DNA of 64,000 nt from Fidelibacterota bacterium (lineage in GTDB: Bacteria; Pseudomonadota; Alphaproteobacteria; Rhodospirillales; Rhodospirillaceae). The DNA lies in the NCBI GenBank assembly GCA_947475895.1, contig CANJMF010000002.1, forward strand, positions 124,001 through 188,000, read 5' to 3'. The translations under genes were made by a program, and so were the position numbers. A model generated the notes under the pieces. The model did no database searches and was not told the DNA's origin. It saw only the letters and a list, made by a program, of their open reading frames with translations. Shown one piece after another: positions 39,055-47,471 of the stretch (its first letter is position 1; every line of letters starts with the position of its first letter).

Positions 39055-39744
39055 ATGCGTAAGCTCTCACTCCAAGCACTCGGCCTCGTGGCGGCTTTTG
39101 CCGCCGCCGGCGCGGTGTTCGCTCCGATGCAAGCCTTTGCTCAAGCTGAAAAGCTTCCAACGCCAGTCGTTGCCATCATCGACGGCGACATGATCGCCAA
39201 TGAATCGCTTGCTGGCAAAGGTGTCGTGCTCGAGCAATCGAAGTACGCTGAAGCCTTGAAGACGTTCGTCAGCGACAATGAAACCAAGCTCCGCGCCGAA
39301 GAGCAGGACTTGACCCGCCAGCGCGCGACGTTGTCGCCCGACGTGTTCGAACAAAAGGCCCGCGCTTTCCAACAGAAAGCGACGGATCTGCAAATGCAGG
39401 TGAAGCAGCGCAGCGATCAAATCGCGGTTGCGACCCAGATCGCGCAACGCGAACTGACCTCGAACATTTTGCAAGTCGGTCAAGAAATCGCGAAGCAACG
39501 CGGCGCCAACATTGCGCTTAACAAAGCGCAAGTCATCATGTTCGAACCCGCTTTCGAAATCAGCAAGCAGGTTCTGACGGCCCTCAATCAGCGCCTTACG
39601 TCGGTGAAGTTCACCGATCCGAACTCTTTGCAAATCTCCTACAACGAGCAAGGCCAGATCGTTGATGTGAAGCAGGGCGGCCAGCCGCTCGCCGGCGCAC
39701 CGGGTGCCGCAGCCCCGGCTGCAAAAGCTCCCGCGAAAAAGTAA
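39055..39744 (+). CDS. skp: OmpH/Skp family periplasmic chaperone
   Basis: The protein has 229 residues with a signal peptide (cleavage near QAFAQA, about residue 29). A long charged coiled-coil region runs from about residue 60 to 150 (TKLRAEEQDLTRQRATL, KQRSDQIAVATQIAQ), as in Skp, which holds unfolded outer-membrane proteins in the periplasm. The Ala/Pro/Lys-rich tail is variable. It lies 13 bases after bamA and before lpxD, the standard order. I took the ATG at 39055, with an AAAGGA site, rather than an in-frame start inside bamA. Confidence 0.9.
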   Translation: MRKLSLQALGLVAAFAAAGAVFAPMQAFAQAEKLPTPVVAIIDGDMIANESLAGKGVVLEQSKYAEALKTFVSDNETKLRAEEQDLTRQRATLSPDVFEQKARAFQQKATDLQMQVKQRSDQIAVATQIAQRELTSNILQVGQEIAKQRGANIALNKAQVIMFEPAFEISKQVLTALNQRLTSVKFTDPNSLQISYNEQGQIVDVKQGGQPLAGAPGAAAPAAKAPAKK

Positions 39745-39753
39745 GAAGCCGTT

Positions 39754-40776
39754 ATGCCGGATTCCCGGTTCTATCGCCGCGCCGGGCCTTTCCGGCTCGG
39801 CGATTTAGCCGGGTGGTGCGGGGCAACTGCAACGCCCGGCACCGATGTAGGTACGATGCTGCACGATGTCGCGAACATCGATACGGCCGGACCGCAGGAC
39901 ATCACGTACTTCGGCGACCCACGCTATACGGTTGCCTTTGCGACGACACGAGCGGGCGCTTGCATCACAACGCAAGCCTTCGCCGCACATGCGCCGAAAG
40001 GCTGCGCACTTCTGATCACATCTAGTCCGCGCGAAGCCTTTGCCGAAATCTCGACGCGCTTCTATCCGGAACAACCCGCCGCCAACAGTCTCGGCAGTGG
40101 TTTCATTGCTGCCGATGCGACCCTCGAGCCTGGGGTGACCATTGCGCCCGGCGCGGTCATCGGACCCGGCGCCAAAATCGGGCAGGGCACGCGCATCGAA
40201 TCCTGTGCGGTCATCGGTCCAGGTGTCATCGTCGGCAACGACTGCCGCATCGGCTCCAATACAACGCTCACTTACTGCATCGTCGGCGACCGTGTGGTCC
40301 TTCATCCCGGCGTATGCATCGGTCAGGACGGCTTTGGGTTCGTTCGCACGGCCCAAGGACTTAAGAAGGTTCCCCAATTGGGGCGTGTCCTGATCGGGGA
40401 CGATGTCGAGATCGGCGCGAACTCCACCGTCGATCGCGGTGCCGCCGGTGACACGGTGATTGGCGCCGGAACCAAAATCGATAACCTCGTGCAAATCGCC
40501 CACAACGCCCAAATCGGTGAGCGATGCATCATTGTGTCGCAGGCCGGCGTGGCGGGAAGTTGCCGCATCGGGAACGATGTCGTCATTGGCGGGCAGGTGG
40601 GCGTGGTCGAGCACGTGAAGGTGGGCGACGGCGCACAAATCGCCGGTAAAGCTGGGGTTACACGCGATATTGCGCCCGGCGAGGTCGTTATGGGTGTTCC
40701 GGCCAAGCCAATCCGCCAGTTTTGGCGGGAGGTGGCAGCGTTGTCGCGGTTGACCAAGCGCGATAAGGCACCTTAA
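39754..40776 (+). CDS. lpxD: UDP-3-O-(3-hydroxyacyl)glucosamine N-acyltransferase
   Basis: This enzyme adds the second acyl chain in lipid A synthesis. The 340-residue protein has the N-terminal uridine-binding domain (residues 1-110). A left-handed parallel beta-helix of hexapeptide repeats follows ([18 protein letters not shown] and so on). The active-site histidine is in the [14 protein letters not shown] segment. The C-terminal [18 protein letters not shown] helix is typical. It is nine bases after skp and starts the lpxD-fabZ-lpxA-lpxI-lpxB group. Confidence 0.96.
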   Translation: MPDSRFYRRAGPFRLGDLAGWCGATATPGTDVGTMLHDVANIDTAGPQDITYFGDPRYTVAFATTRAGACITTQAFAAHAPKGCALLITSSPREAFAEISTRFYPEQPAANSLGSGFIAADATLEPGVTIAPGAVIGPGAKIGQGTRIESCAVIGPGVIVGNDCRIGSNTTLTYCIVGDRVVLHPGVCIGQDGFGFVRTAQGLKKVPQLGRVLIGDDVEIGANSTVDRGAAGDTVIGAGTKIDNLVQIAHNAQIGERCIIVSQAGVAGSCRIGNDVVIGGQVGVVEHVKVGDGAQIAGKAGVTRDIAPGEVVMGVPAKPIRQFWREVAALSRLTKRDKAP

Positions 40777-40806
40777 AACCACATATCATTTTACAGGAGG
40801 CCGGCC

Positions 40807-41274
40807 ATGGATGGACAAGCCGCAGCCCAAACTGGCTTCACCATCGACATTCACCGCATTGTCGAGATGATCCCGCACCGCTACCCGTTCCTCATGATCG
40901 ACAAATTGGTCGACGTGATTCCGGGCGAATCTGCCGTGGGGATCAAGAACGTGACCGCGAACGAGCCCCACTTTCCGGGGCACTTTCCCAACCGCCCTGT
41001 CATGCCGGGCGTTTTGATCATTGAAGCCATGGCGCAAACCGCGGCCGTGATCGTCGTGGCGGCCTTGGGCGCCGCAGCCGAGGGCAAGCTGGTTTATTTT
41101 ATGAGCATCGACAACGCACGCTTTCGCAAGCCGGTGGAGCCGGGCGATCAGCTTCGTTTGCTCTGCCGTAAAGAGCGACAGCGCGGAAACGTCTGGAAGT
41201 TCACGGGCGAAGCACGCGTGGGCGACGTCGTGGTGGCGGACGCGAGCTACACCGCCATGATCATGGACCGCTAG
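40807..41274 (+). CDS. fabZ: 3-hydroxyacyl-[acyl-carrier-protein] dehydratase FabZ
   Basis: This hot-dog-fold enzyme dehydrates 3-hydroxyacyl-ACP in fatty acid elongation and so competes with the lipid A enzymes for the same substrate. The 155-residue protein has the catalytic H59 in HFPGHFP and E73 in the GVLIIEAMAQ helix. PHRYPFLMIDK near residue 24 is also conserved. An ACAGGAGG site lies seven bases before the ATG. It sits between lpxD and lpxA, the standard arrangement. Confidence 0.97.
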   Translation: MDGQAAAQTGFTIDIHRIVEMIPHRYPFLMIDKLVDVIPGESAVGIKNVTANEPHFPGHFPNRPVMPGVLIIEAMAQTAAVIVVAALGAAAEGKLVYFMSIDNARFRKPVEPGDQLRLLCRKERQRGNVWKFTGEARVGDVVVADASYTAMIMDR

Positions 41275-41311
41275 GAACAATACCCTGGACACTTCTCCCA
41301 ACATTCCGGCC

Positions 41312-42109
41312 GTGCATGCCACGGCCCTGGTCCACCCGCGCGCCAATCTCGGCAAGGGCGTCGAGATCGGGCCCTATTGCACCATCGGCGCCAACGCGAC
41401 GTTGGAAGACGGCGTTCGCCTCATGTCGCATGTCGTGATCGACGGTCACACGACTGTCGGCGCAAACACCGTTGTGCATCCCTTTGCGTCGCTCGGCTTA
41501 ACGCCGCAGCATTTGAAATACAAAGGCGAGCCGTCACGCCTTGTGATCGGGCGCGACAACGTCGTGCGCGAGCATGTCACGATGCATGTCGGCACCGAGC
41601 AAGGCCGCATGGAGACGACGGTCGGCAACAACTGCTTCTTCATGGTCGGCAGCCATGTCGCTCATGACTGCGTGATCGAAGACAACGTGATTTTGACGAA
41701 CAACGTCGCCCTCGGTGGCCACGTTCATATCGGCGAATTCGCCATCATCGGCGGCCTATCGGGCGTGCATCAGTATGTGCGCATCGGCAAACACGCCATG
41801 ATCGGCGGCGTGACCGGCGTCGAGAAAGACGTCATTCCTTACGCACTCGCCATGGGCAATCGCGCACGCCTGACCGGCCTCAATATCGTCGGTTTGCGTC
41901 GGCGCGGATTTTCTCGCGACGACATCCGCAATTTGCGCACGGCTTATGGCCTTTTGTTTTCTGCCGAAGGCACGATGGCGGAGCGTCTGAATGAAGTCGC
42001 AAACCTTTTCGCCACGCATGATGGGGTCATGGACATCATAAATTTTATTCGCGTCGACTCATCTCGGCCGATTTGTCTTCCGGGCGCCGTTAACGGCAAC
42101 GGACACTAG
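41312..42109 (+). CDS. lpxA: Acyl-ACP--UDP-N-acetylglucosamine O-acyltransferase
   Basis: This enzyme starts lipid A synthesis by acylating UDP-GlcNAc. The beta-helix is seen in hexapeptide repeats (LVHPRANLGKGVEIGPYCTIG). The catalytic histidine is in the SHVAHDCVIEDNVI segment, and the C-terminal helical RLTGLNIVGLRRRGFSRDDI domain is typical. The start is uncertain. GTG at 41312 gives 265 residues but has no ribosome-binding site. CTG at 41285 is in the same frame, follows an AGGAA site (41273-41277) by seven bases and would add nine residues. The frame has no ATG, and no other GTG, that fits. Confidence 0.93.
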   Translation: MHATALVHPRANLGKGVEIGPYCTIGANATLEDGVRLMSHVVIDGHTTVGANTVVHPFASLGLTPQHLKYKGEPSRLVIGRDNVVREHVTMHVGTEQGRMETTVGNNCFFMVGSHVAHDCVIEDNVILTNNVALGGHVHIGEFAIIGGLSGVHQYVRIGKHAMIGGVTGVEKDVIPYALAMGNRARLTGLNIVGLRRRGFSRDDIRNLRTAYGLLFSAEGTMAERLNEVANLFATHDGVMDIINFIRVDSSRPICLPGAVNGNGH

Positions 42110-42115
42110 CCTTTC

Positions 42116-42931
42116 ATGACCAACGCGCAGCACACCTCAAAGCTCGGCATTATCGCCGGGGCTGGTGCGCTACCGGGTGTGCTGGCAACCGCATGCGAAA
42201 AAAGCGGCCGCGCCCATTATATTCTCGGTCTTTCTGGCTTTGCTGACGATGCACAGCTTCCGCGCGCGGCGGATTCCTGGGTCCGATTGGGAGAGGTAGG
42301 CAAGGGAATCGATGCCTTGAAAGCCGCCGGCGTCGAGGACGTGGTCATGGCCGGCGCCGTGCGCCGTCCCGACTTCTCGCAAATGAAGCTCGATTTCAAA
42401 GGCATGACGTTTCTCGCGCGCATTGCGGGGCGCGTGCTGGGTGATGACGGTTTATTGCGTGCCGTCATCGCTGAGATCGAAGTGGAAGGCTTTCGCGTCG
42501 TCGCCGTTGATGAAATCGTCGCCGAGTTACTCGCACCCACTGGGCCACTGGGAAGCATCGCGCCCGACTCTTCGGCTTTGACCGATATCGCCATGGGCAT
42601 GGCGGAAGCACGGGCCTTAGGCAAAGCCGACCTCGGCCAAAGCGTCGTTGTTCGTGGCGGCACCGTCATAGACGTAGAAGACGAAAGCGGCACCGACGCC
42701 CTTATGAAACGCTGCGCCGATGCGCCTGGGGCTATTCTGGTGAAGGTGAAAAAGCCGCAGCAAGAACGACGCGCAGATCTTCCGGTCATCGGTGAAGCGA
42801 CTATCCGCGCGGCGAAAGCAGCAGGGTTACGCGGTATTGCCGTTGAGGCCGGGCAGACGTTGATTATCGATCGCGCCGCCGTTGCCGCCGCCGCCGACGC
42901 CGCCGGAATGTTTGTCTTCGGTGCTTCATGA
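42116..42931 (+). CDS. lpxI: UDP-2,3-diacylglucosamine pyrophosphatase LpxI
   Basis: This is the DUF1009-family enzyme that hydrolyses UDP-2,3-diacylglucosamine to lipid X and UMP, replacing the unrelated LpxH in many alphaproteobacteria. The 271-residue protein starts LGIIAGAGALPGVLA. It has the conserved RRPDFSQMKLDFKG and AEARALGKADLGQSVVVRGGTVIDVE stretches, and ends with GIAVEAGQTLIIDR. It lies between lpxA and lpxB, and its stop overlaps the lpxB start by four bases (ATGA). Confidence 0.95.
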   Translation: MTNAQHTSKLGIIAGAGALPGVLATACEKSGRAHYILGLSGFADDAQLPRAADSWVRLGEVGKGIDALKAAGVEDVVMAGAVRRPDFSQMKLDFKGMTFLARIAGRVLGDDGLLRAVIAEIEVEGFRVVAVDEIVAELLAPTGPLGSIAPDSSALTDIAMGMAEARALGKADLGQSVVVRGGTVIDVEDESGTDALMKRCADAPGAILVKVKKPQQERRADLPVIGEATIRAAKAAGLRGIAVEAGQTLIIDRAAVAAAADAAGMFVFGAS

Positions 42932-44085
42932 CGGGGCCATTGATCTACATCGTTGCGAGCGAACCCTCCGGCGATCAACTCGGCGCGGCGCTCATGAAAG
43001 CACTTCGAGCGGAAAGCCATGATCAGGTTCGCTTCGCGGGGCTTGGCGGACCTCTCATGGTTGCCGCTGGGCTCGATACACTTTTCGACGTGAATGATTT
43101 GGCGCTGCTCGGCGTGTTCGAGGTTCTACCGAAAGCACGCATGGTCTTGAAGCGTGTGAAGCAAACGGTGGCCGATATCGAGGCCAAGCAGCCTCAACTT
43201 TTGGTCACGATTGATTCCTGGGGATTCACCGGGCGCATTCATCAGCGGCTCACGAAAAAGAATAGCCCCATCCGCCGTGTGCGGTATGTCGCACCTCAAG
43301 TCTGGGCCTGGCGGCCCAAACGCGCTCGCCAGCTTGCGCGATGGATTCATCACCTGCTGACACTGCTGCCTTTTGAACCACCATACTTCGAGCGTTATGG
43401 TCTACCTGCAACGTGGGTCGGACATCCGGTGTTGGAAGCGGGCCTCGCCGGTGGCGACGGTGCAGCATTCCGCAAACGTCAGGGAATCGCGTCCGACCGA
43501 ACGGTCGTGGGCCTATTTCCCGGCAGCCGCCGCAGCGAAGTCAAAAAACTTCTGCCCATCTTCAAAGATGCGCTCGAGCACTTGGCGGATCGTTATCCAA
43601 ATCTCCACATCGTCGCACCAACCGTCAGTACGGTGGCGCACGAAGTTTACACGGCGTCGCGTGATTGGAAGGTGCCCGTCACCGTCGTCATGGAAAACGC
43701 CGACCGCGCCGATGCCTTCGCGGCCTGCGAAGTGGCACTCGCGGCGTCGGGTACAGTCTCGCTGGAACTTGCCTTGGCGGGCGTGCCGCATGTAATCGCC
43801 TACAAGGTCAGTCCAGCCTCGGCGTTAGCCTTTCGCATGTTGGCAAAAACCCGCAGCGTCAATCTTGTGAATATTCTTGTAGGTCACGAAGCCGTATCGG
43901 AACGCCTGCAGGGACGCTGCAAGGCCGATATTCTCGCCGACGATCTCGCGCTATTGTTGCGCGATGAAACGCGCCGTGTCGCGCAGCGCGCCGACTTCGC
44001 CGCCGCACTTTCGAAACTTTCGCCCGGCGATTCCCCCAGCCGGGTCGCGGCGCGCACGCTTCTAAGTCTCCTGCCGTCCAAATAA
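42928..44085 (+). CDS. lpxB: Lipid-A-disaccharide synthase
   Basis: This GT19 glycosyltransferase condenses lipid X with UDP-2,3-diacylglucosamine. The 385-residue protein shows IYIVASEPSGDQLGAALMKAL at the N-terminus, VRYVAPQVWAWRP in the middle, the nucleotide-site LFPGSRRSEVKKLLPIF and a late ASGTVSLELALAGVPHVIAYK. Its ATG overlaps the lpxI stop. A perfect 12-base-pair hairpin begins right after the stop codon and separates it from the convergent gltA. Confidence 0.96.
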   Translation: MTGPLIYIVASEPSGDQLGAALMKALRAESHDQVRFAGLGGPLMVAAGLDTLFDVNDLALLGVFEVLPKARMVLKRVKQTVADIEAKQPQLLVTIDSWGFTGRIHQRLTKKNSPIRRVRYVAPQVWAWRPKRARQLARWIHHLLTLLPFEPPYFERYGLPATWVGHPVLEAGLAGGDGAAFRKRQGIASDRTVVGLFPGSRRSEVKKLLPIFKDALEHLADRYPNLHIVAPTVSTVAHEVYTASRDWKVPVTVVMENADRADAFAACEVALAASGTVSLELALAGVPHVIAYKVSPASALAFRMLAKTRSVNLVNILVGHEAVSERLQGRCKADILADDLALLLRDETRRVAQRADFAAALSKLSPGDSPSRVAARTLLSLLPSK

Positions 44086-44117
44086 AAACGGCGCGGTCCT
44101 TGCGAACCGCGCCGTTT
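44086..44117. terminator. Bidirectional terminator between lpxB and gltA
   Basis: AAACGGCGCGGT (44086-44097) pairs perfectly with ACCGCGCCGTTT (44106-44117) around an eight-base loop. A-rich sequence on the left gives a U-tract on the minus strand, and TTTAAAA on the right gives a short one on the plus strand. It can end both the long lpx run and the minus-strand gltA transcript. Confidence 0.8.
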
Positions 44118-44138
44118 AAAATCGCATGTTGTTGAAGC

Positions 44139-45434
44139 TTACTTGCGGCTCTTCAGCGGCACGAACTTGCGCTTGGTCTTGCCCGTGTAAAGCTGGCGCG
44201 GACGGCCAATCTTTTGCTGCGGATCTTCGATCATTTCACGCCACTGCGCGATCCAACCCGTGGTGCGGGCGAGGGCGAACAGCGCGGTGAACATGCTGGC
44301 CGGGATACCCATGGCTTCGAAGATGATGCCCGAATAGAAGTCGACGTTCGGGTAAAGCTTCTTTTCGATGAAGTATTCGTCCTCGAGCGCGATGCGTTCC
44401 AATTCCATGGCGATGTCGAGCAGGGGGCTGTTTTTGATCTTCAGCTCTTTCAACACCTCGCTGCAGGTGCGGGCCATGATGCGCGCACGCGGATCGTAGT
44501 TTTTGTACACGCGGTGGCCGAAGCCCATGAGACGGAAGCTGTCGTCTTTGCTTTTGGCGCGCTTCACGAACTCAGGAATACGCTTCACGTCGCCGATTTC
44601 GCGCAGCATGTTCAGCACGGCTTCGTTGGCGCCGCCGTGAGCGGGGCCCCACAGCGAAGCAATGCCGGCGGCAATACAAGCGAACGGATTGGCACCCGAC
44701 GAACCGGCCAAGCGCACAGTCGAGGTCGAGGCGTTCTGTTCGTGATCGGCGTGCAGAATGAGAATGCGGTCCATGGCTTTCGCAAGGATCGGATTCACTT
44801 CGTAGTCTTCGCACGGTGTTGCGAACATCGTGTAGAGGAAGTTTTCGGCATAACCCAAATCGTTACGCGGATAGATGAAGGGTTGGCCGAGCGAGTATTT
44901 ATAAGCCCACGCCGCGATCGTCGGCATCTTCGCAATCAGGCGATACGATGAAATGCGACGATGCTCGGGGTTCGTGATGTCGAGGCTGTCGTGATAAAAC
45001 GCCGACAGCGCGCCGACAACACCGCACATGATCGCCATCGGGTGCGCATCGCGGCGGAAGCCCGAGTAGAAGTTATGAAACTGCTCGTGCAGCATCGTAT
45101 GCAGCGTGATGTCGCGTTCGAACTTTACCTTTTCCTTTGCGTTCGGCAGTTCGCCGTTCAGCAGAAGGTATTGCACTTCAGCGAAGTTGCAATTTTCGGC
45201 GAGGTCTTCGATCGGGTAGCCGCGATGCAGCAGCACGCCCTTGTCGCCGTCGATGTATGTGATTTTTGATTCGCAGCTGCCCGTGGACGTATAGCCCGGG
45301 TCATACGTGAACATATCCGTTTCAGCGTAGAACTTGCGGATGTCGACAACATCCGGTCCGGTCGTCCCGCTCAAAACCGGATACTTAAAGGTCTTGCCGG
45401 TTGAGTCGTCTTTGAAGGTGACTGTTTTTGCCAC
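44139..45434 (-). CDS. gltA: Citrate synthase
   Basis: This enzyme condenses acetyl-CoA and oxaloacetate at the entry to the citric acid cycle. The 431-residue length and sequence fit the hexameric type I bacterial enzyme. Catalytic segments include [37 protein letters not shown] and the C-terminal [20 protein letters not shown] probable promoter (45500-45529) and AAAGGG ribosome-binding site lie upstream. The minus-strand orientation facing lpxB is common in alphaproteobacteria. Confidence 0.97.
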   Translation of the reverse strand: MAKTVTFKDDSTGKTFKYPVLSGTTGPDVVDIRKFYAETDMFTYDPGYTSTGSCESKITYIDGDKGVLLHRGYPIEDLAENCNFAEVQYLLLNGELPNAKEKVKFERDITLHTMLHEQFHNFYSGFRRDAHPMAIMCGVVGALSAFYHDSLDITNPEHRRISSYRLIAKMPTIAAWAYKYSLGQPFIYPRNDLGYAENFLYTMFATPCEDYEVNPILAKAMDRILILHADHEQNASTSTVRLAGSSGANPFACIAAGIASLWGPAHGGANEAVLNMLREIGDVKRIPEFVKRAKSKDDSFRLMGFGHRVYKNYDPRARIMARTCSEVLKELKIKNSPLLDIAMELERIALEDEYFIEKKLYPNVDFYSGIIFEAMGIPASMFTALFALARTTGWIAQWREMIEDPQQKIGRPRQLYTGKTKRKFVPLKSRK

Positions 45435-45499
45435 GGTTGCGCCCTTTCTCGTTATGGGCGACTCCTCGTGTGCATTCCCCGAGCCTGCCCTTATGAGCT

Positions 45500-45529
45500 T
45501 TTATAGACCAGAAAAAGCTGATGAATCAA
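45500..45529 (-). promoter_or_regulatory. Probable gltA promoter
   Basis: Read on the minus strand, TTGATT (-35, 45529-45524) and TATAAA (-10, 45505-45500) are 18 bases apart. Transcription would start near 45493 and give a leader of about 60 bases. It lies in the 125-base gap between gltX and gltA, which implies that gltA is not only read through from gltX. Confidence 0.5.
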
Positions 45530-45559
45530 TGTGCCGCAGCGCACAAAAGGCGGAACGGC

Positions 45560-46963
45560 CTAGCGGGCCAAAACATCCTGAATTCGGCCCAAAGCCTCAT
45601 CTTTTCCGAGAATTTCCATAACTTCGAAAATCGGCGGTGAGGCGAGTGAGCCACAAAGGGCCGCCCGCAGGGGCTGGGCAATGTCGCCCAGCTTCTTTCC
45701 GGCCTGTTCCACATATGTATGAGCCCACGCTTCGAGCGCCTGTGTGGTCCAAGTTTCGATCGTTTGAAGCACGGGCACGGCACCGCGCAGAAGATCGAGG
45801 GCATCGCCGGTCACGGCGGCCGTAGCCTTGGGATCAAGCGGAAGCGGGCGAGGGCGTACGTAAAAGGCAGCGCTGTCGGCAAGGTCGAGAAGCGTTTTCG
45901 CGCGCTGTTTCAAGGCGCCCATGCCGCGAGTGAGCCGCGTCAATGTGGGGAGCAATGTCGCGTAGCCGACATTCTTCTGTAACAACGGTTCAATCGCTTC
46001 GACAAGCCGCGAGTCATTGGCGGTGCGGAGGTAATGCCCGTTGAGCGCCGTCAGCTTCGCGAGATCAAAGCGCGAAGCGCCCCGATTCACATCCTTGATG
46101 TCGAACCATTCAATGGCTTGAGCATCTGAAAAAATTTCGTCGTCGCCATGGCTCCAGCCCAGCCGAACCAAATAATTACGCAAGGCTTCCGGTAGGAATC
46201 CCATATCGCGATAAGCCTCGACCCCAAGCGCGCCATGGCGTTTGGAAAGCTTTGCGCCGTCCGCGCCGTGAATGAGCGGGATATGCGAATACACCGGTGC
46301 GCCATGACCCAACGCCAGGATCAATTGATATTGGCGAAACGCATTGTTGAGGTGATCGTCGCCGCGAATCACATGGGTGATTCCCATGTCGATATCGTCG
46401 ACCACCACGGCCAGCATGTATGTCGGCGTGCCGTCGGCGCGCAGAAGCACCATGTCGTCCAATTGCGCGTTCGCAACCGTCACTGGTCCTTGAACCAAAT
46501 CGTGAATGACGGTTTCGCCTTCTTGCGGAGCCTTAAAACGAACGACGAATGGCGCACCCGCAGGCGCATCCTTCGGATCGCGGTCACGCCAGCGTCCGTC
46601 ATAGCGAATGGAAACGCCCTTCGCTTTTTGTTCTTCGCGCAAGGCCGTGAGTTCTTCCGGCGTCGCATAGCAGCGATAGGCTTTGCCCTTCGCGAGCAAT
46701 TGTTCGGCCGCCGCGCGGTGTTTATCGGCGCGCGAAAACTGGAAGACCGGCGCACCGTCCCACGGCAAGCCCAACCACTTCAAACCTTCCAGAATGGCTT
46801 CGATGGCCTCATCGGTCGAGCGGGCCCGGTCTGTATCCTCGATGCGCAAAAGGAACTGTCCGCCCGTATGTTTGGCGTACAGCCAGTTGAACAGAGCGGT
46901 GCGGGCACCGCCGATATGCAAAAATCCAGTGGGTGAGGGCGCAAAACGCGTGACGACGGTCAT
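45560..46963 (-). CDS. gltX: Glutamyl-tRNA synthetase
   Basis: This class I synthetase charges tRNA-Glu. The 467-residue protein has the HIGH-type motif at residues 17-20 in [19 protein letters not shown] and a KMSKS-type motif written [10 protein letters not shown]. The [14 protein letters not shown] segment and the all-helical C-terminal anticodon-binding region complete the family pattern. Alphaproteobacteria often have two GltX paralogues; which one this is cannot be decided here. It is transcribed away from the cytochrome gene and in line with gltA. Confidence 0.96.
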   Translation of the reverse strand: MTVVTRFAPSPTGFLHIGGARTALFNWLYAKHTGGQFLLRIEDTDRARSTDEAIEAILEGLKWLGLPWDGAPVFQFSRADKHRAAAEQLLAKGKAYRCYATPEELTALREEQKAKGVSIRYDGRWRDRDPKDAPAGAPFVVRFKAPQEGETVIHDLVQGPVTVANAQLDDMVLLRADGTPTYMLAVVVDDIDMGITHVIRGDDHLNNAFRQYQLILALGHGAPVYSHIPLIHGADGAKLSKRHGALGVEAYRDMGFLPEALRNYLVRLGWSHGDDEIFSDAQAIEWFDIKDVNRGASRFDLAKLTALNGHYLRTANDSRLVEAIEPLLQKNVGYATLLPTLTRLTRGMGALKQRAKTLLDLADSAAFYVRPRPLPLDPKATAAVTGDALDLLRGAVPVLQTIETWTTQALEAWAHTYVEQAGKKLGDIAQPLRAALCGSLASPPIFEVMEILGKDEALGRIQDVLAR

Positions 46964-47036
46964 TTTGACTGGTCTGGTTAGGAAAGGGCGGCAGGTTTAG
47001 CATATCGCGAGGACCGGTAAAGGCTTGAGGGCACAT

Positions 47037-47471
47037 ATGGCGAAAGCGTTCACGTCAGCTTGGATCATGGGGGCGTGGATTCTCATGCTTCCCTGGGCGG
47101 CCATGGCATCGGATCAGGATGCGATCGACTACCGTCAGCACATGATGAATACGCTCGACGCCCAGTTCAACGCGGTCGCTTTGATCCTCACCGGGCAAGC
47201 GCCGGACAAGAATCTCCTCCTGCACATGGAAGCCATGCTCGTGGCTGCGACCTTGGGTCATACGGCCTTCGAGCCCAAAGCGCTGGGCGGCCGGTCACTG
47301 CCGCAAGTCTGGGAAAAATGGGACGACTTTTCCGCCAAAATGAAAGAGTTCGAGGCGTCCTTGGCCAAAGCCGTCGCCGCGACAAAAACGGAAGGTGCGG
47401 CTGGAGCGCTGCAAGGGTTGGAATTCGTGAGCTGCAAGAAGTGTCACGATGTCTATCGCAAAGAGCCTTAA
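47037..47471 (+). CDS. Cytochrome c'-type haem protein
   Basis: This 144-residue exported protein has a signal sequence ending near MAASD (about residue 26). The mature part is a four-helix-bundle pattern beginning YRQHMMNTLDAQFNAVALI, as in class II c-type cytochromes. The haem motif C133-K-K-C136-H137 is near the C-terminus, the position typical of cytochrome c'. Members bind nitric oxide or act as small electron carriers in the periplasm; the role here is unknown. The last 23 bases overlap the start of comEC, and the gene is divergent from gltX. Confidence 0.82.
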   Translation: MAKAFTSAWIMGAWILMLPWAAMASDQDAIDYRQHMMNTLDAQFNAVALILTGQAPDKNLLLHMEAMLVAATLGHTAFEPKALGGRSLPQVWEKWDDFSAKMKEFEASLAKAVAATKTEGAAGALQGLEFVSCKKCHDVYRKEP

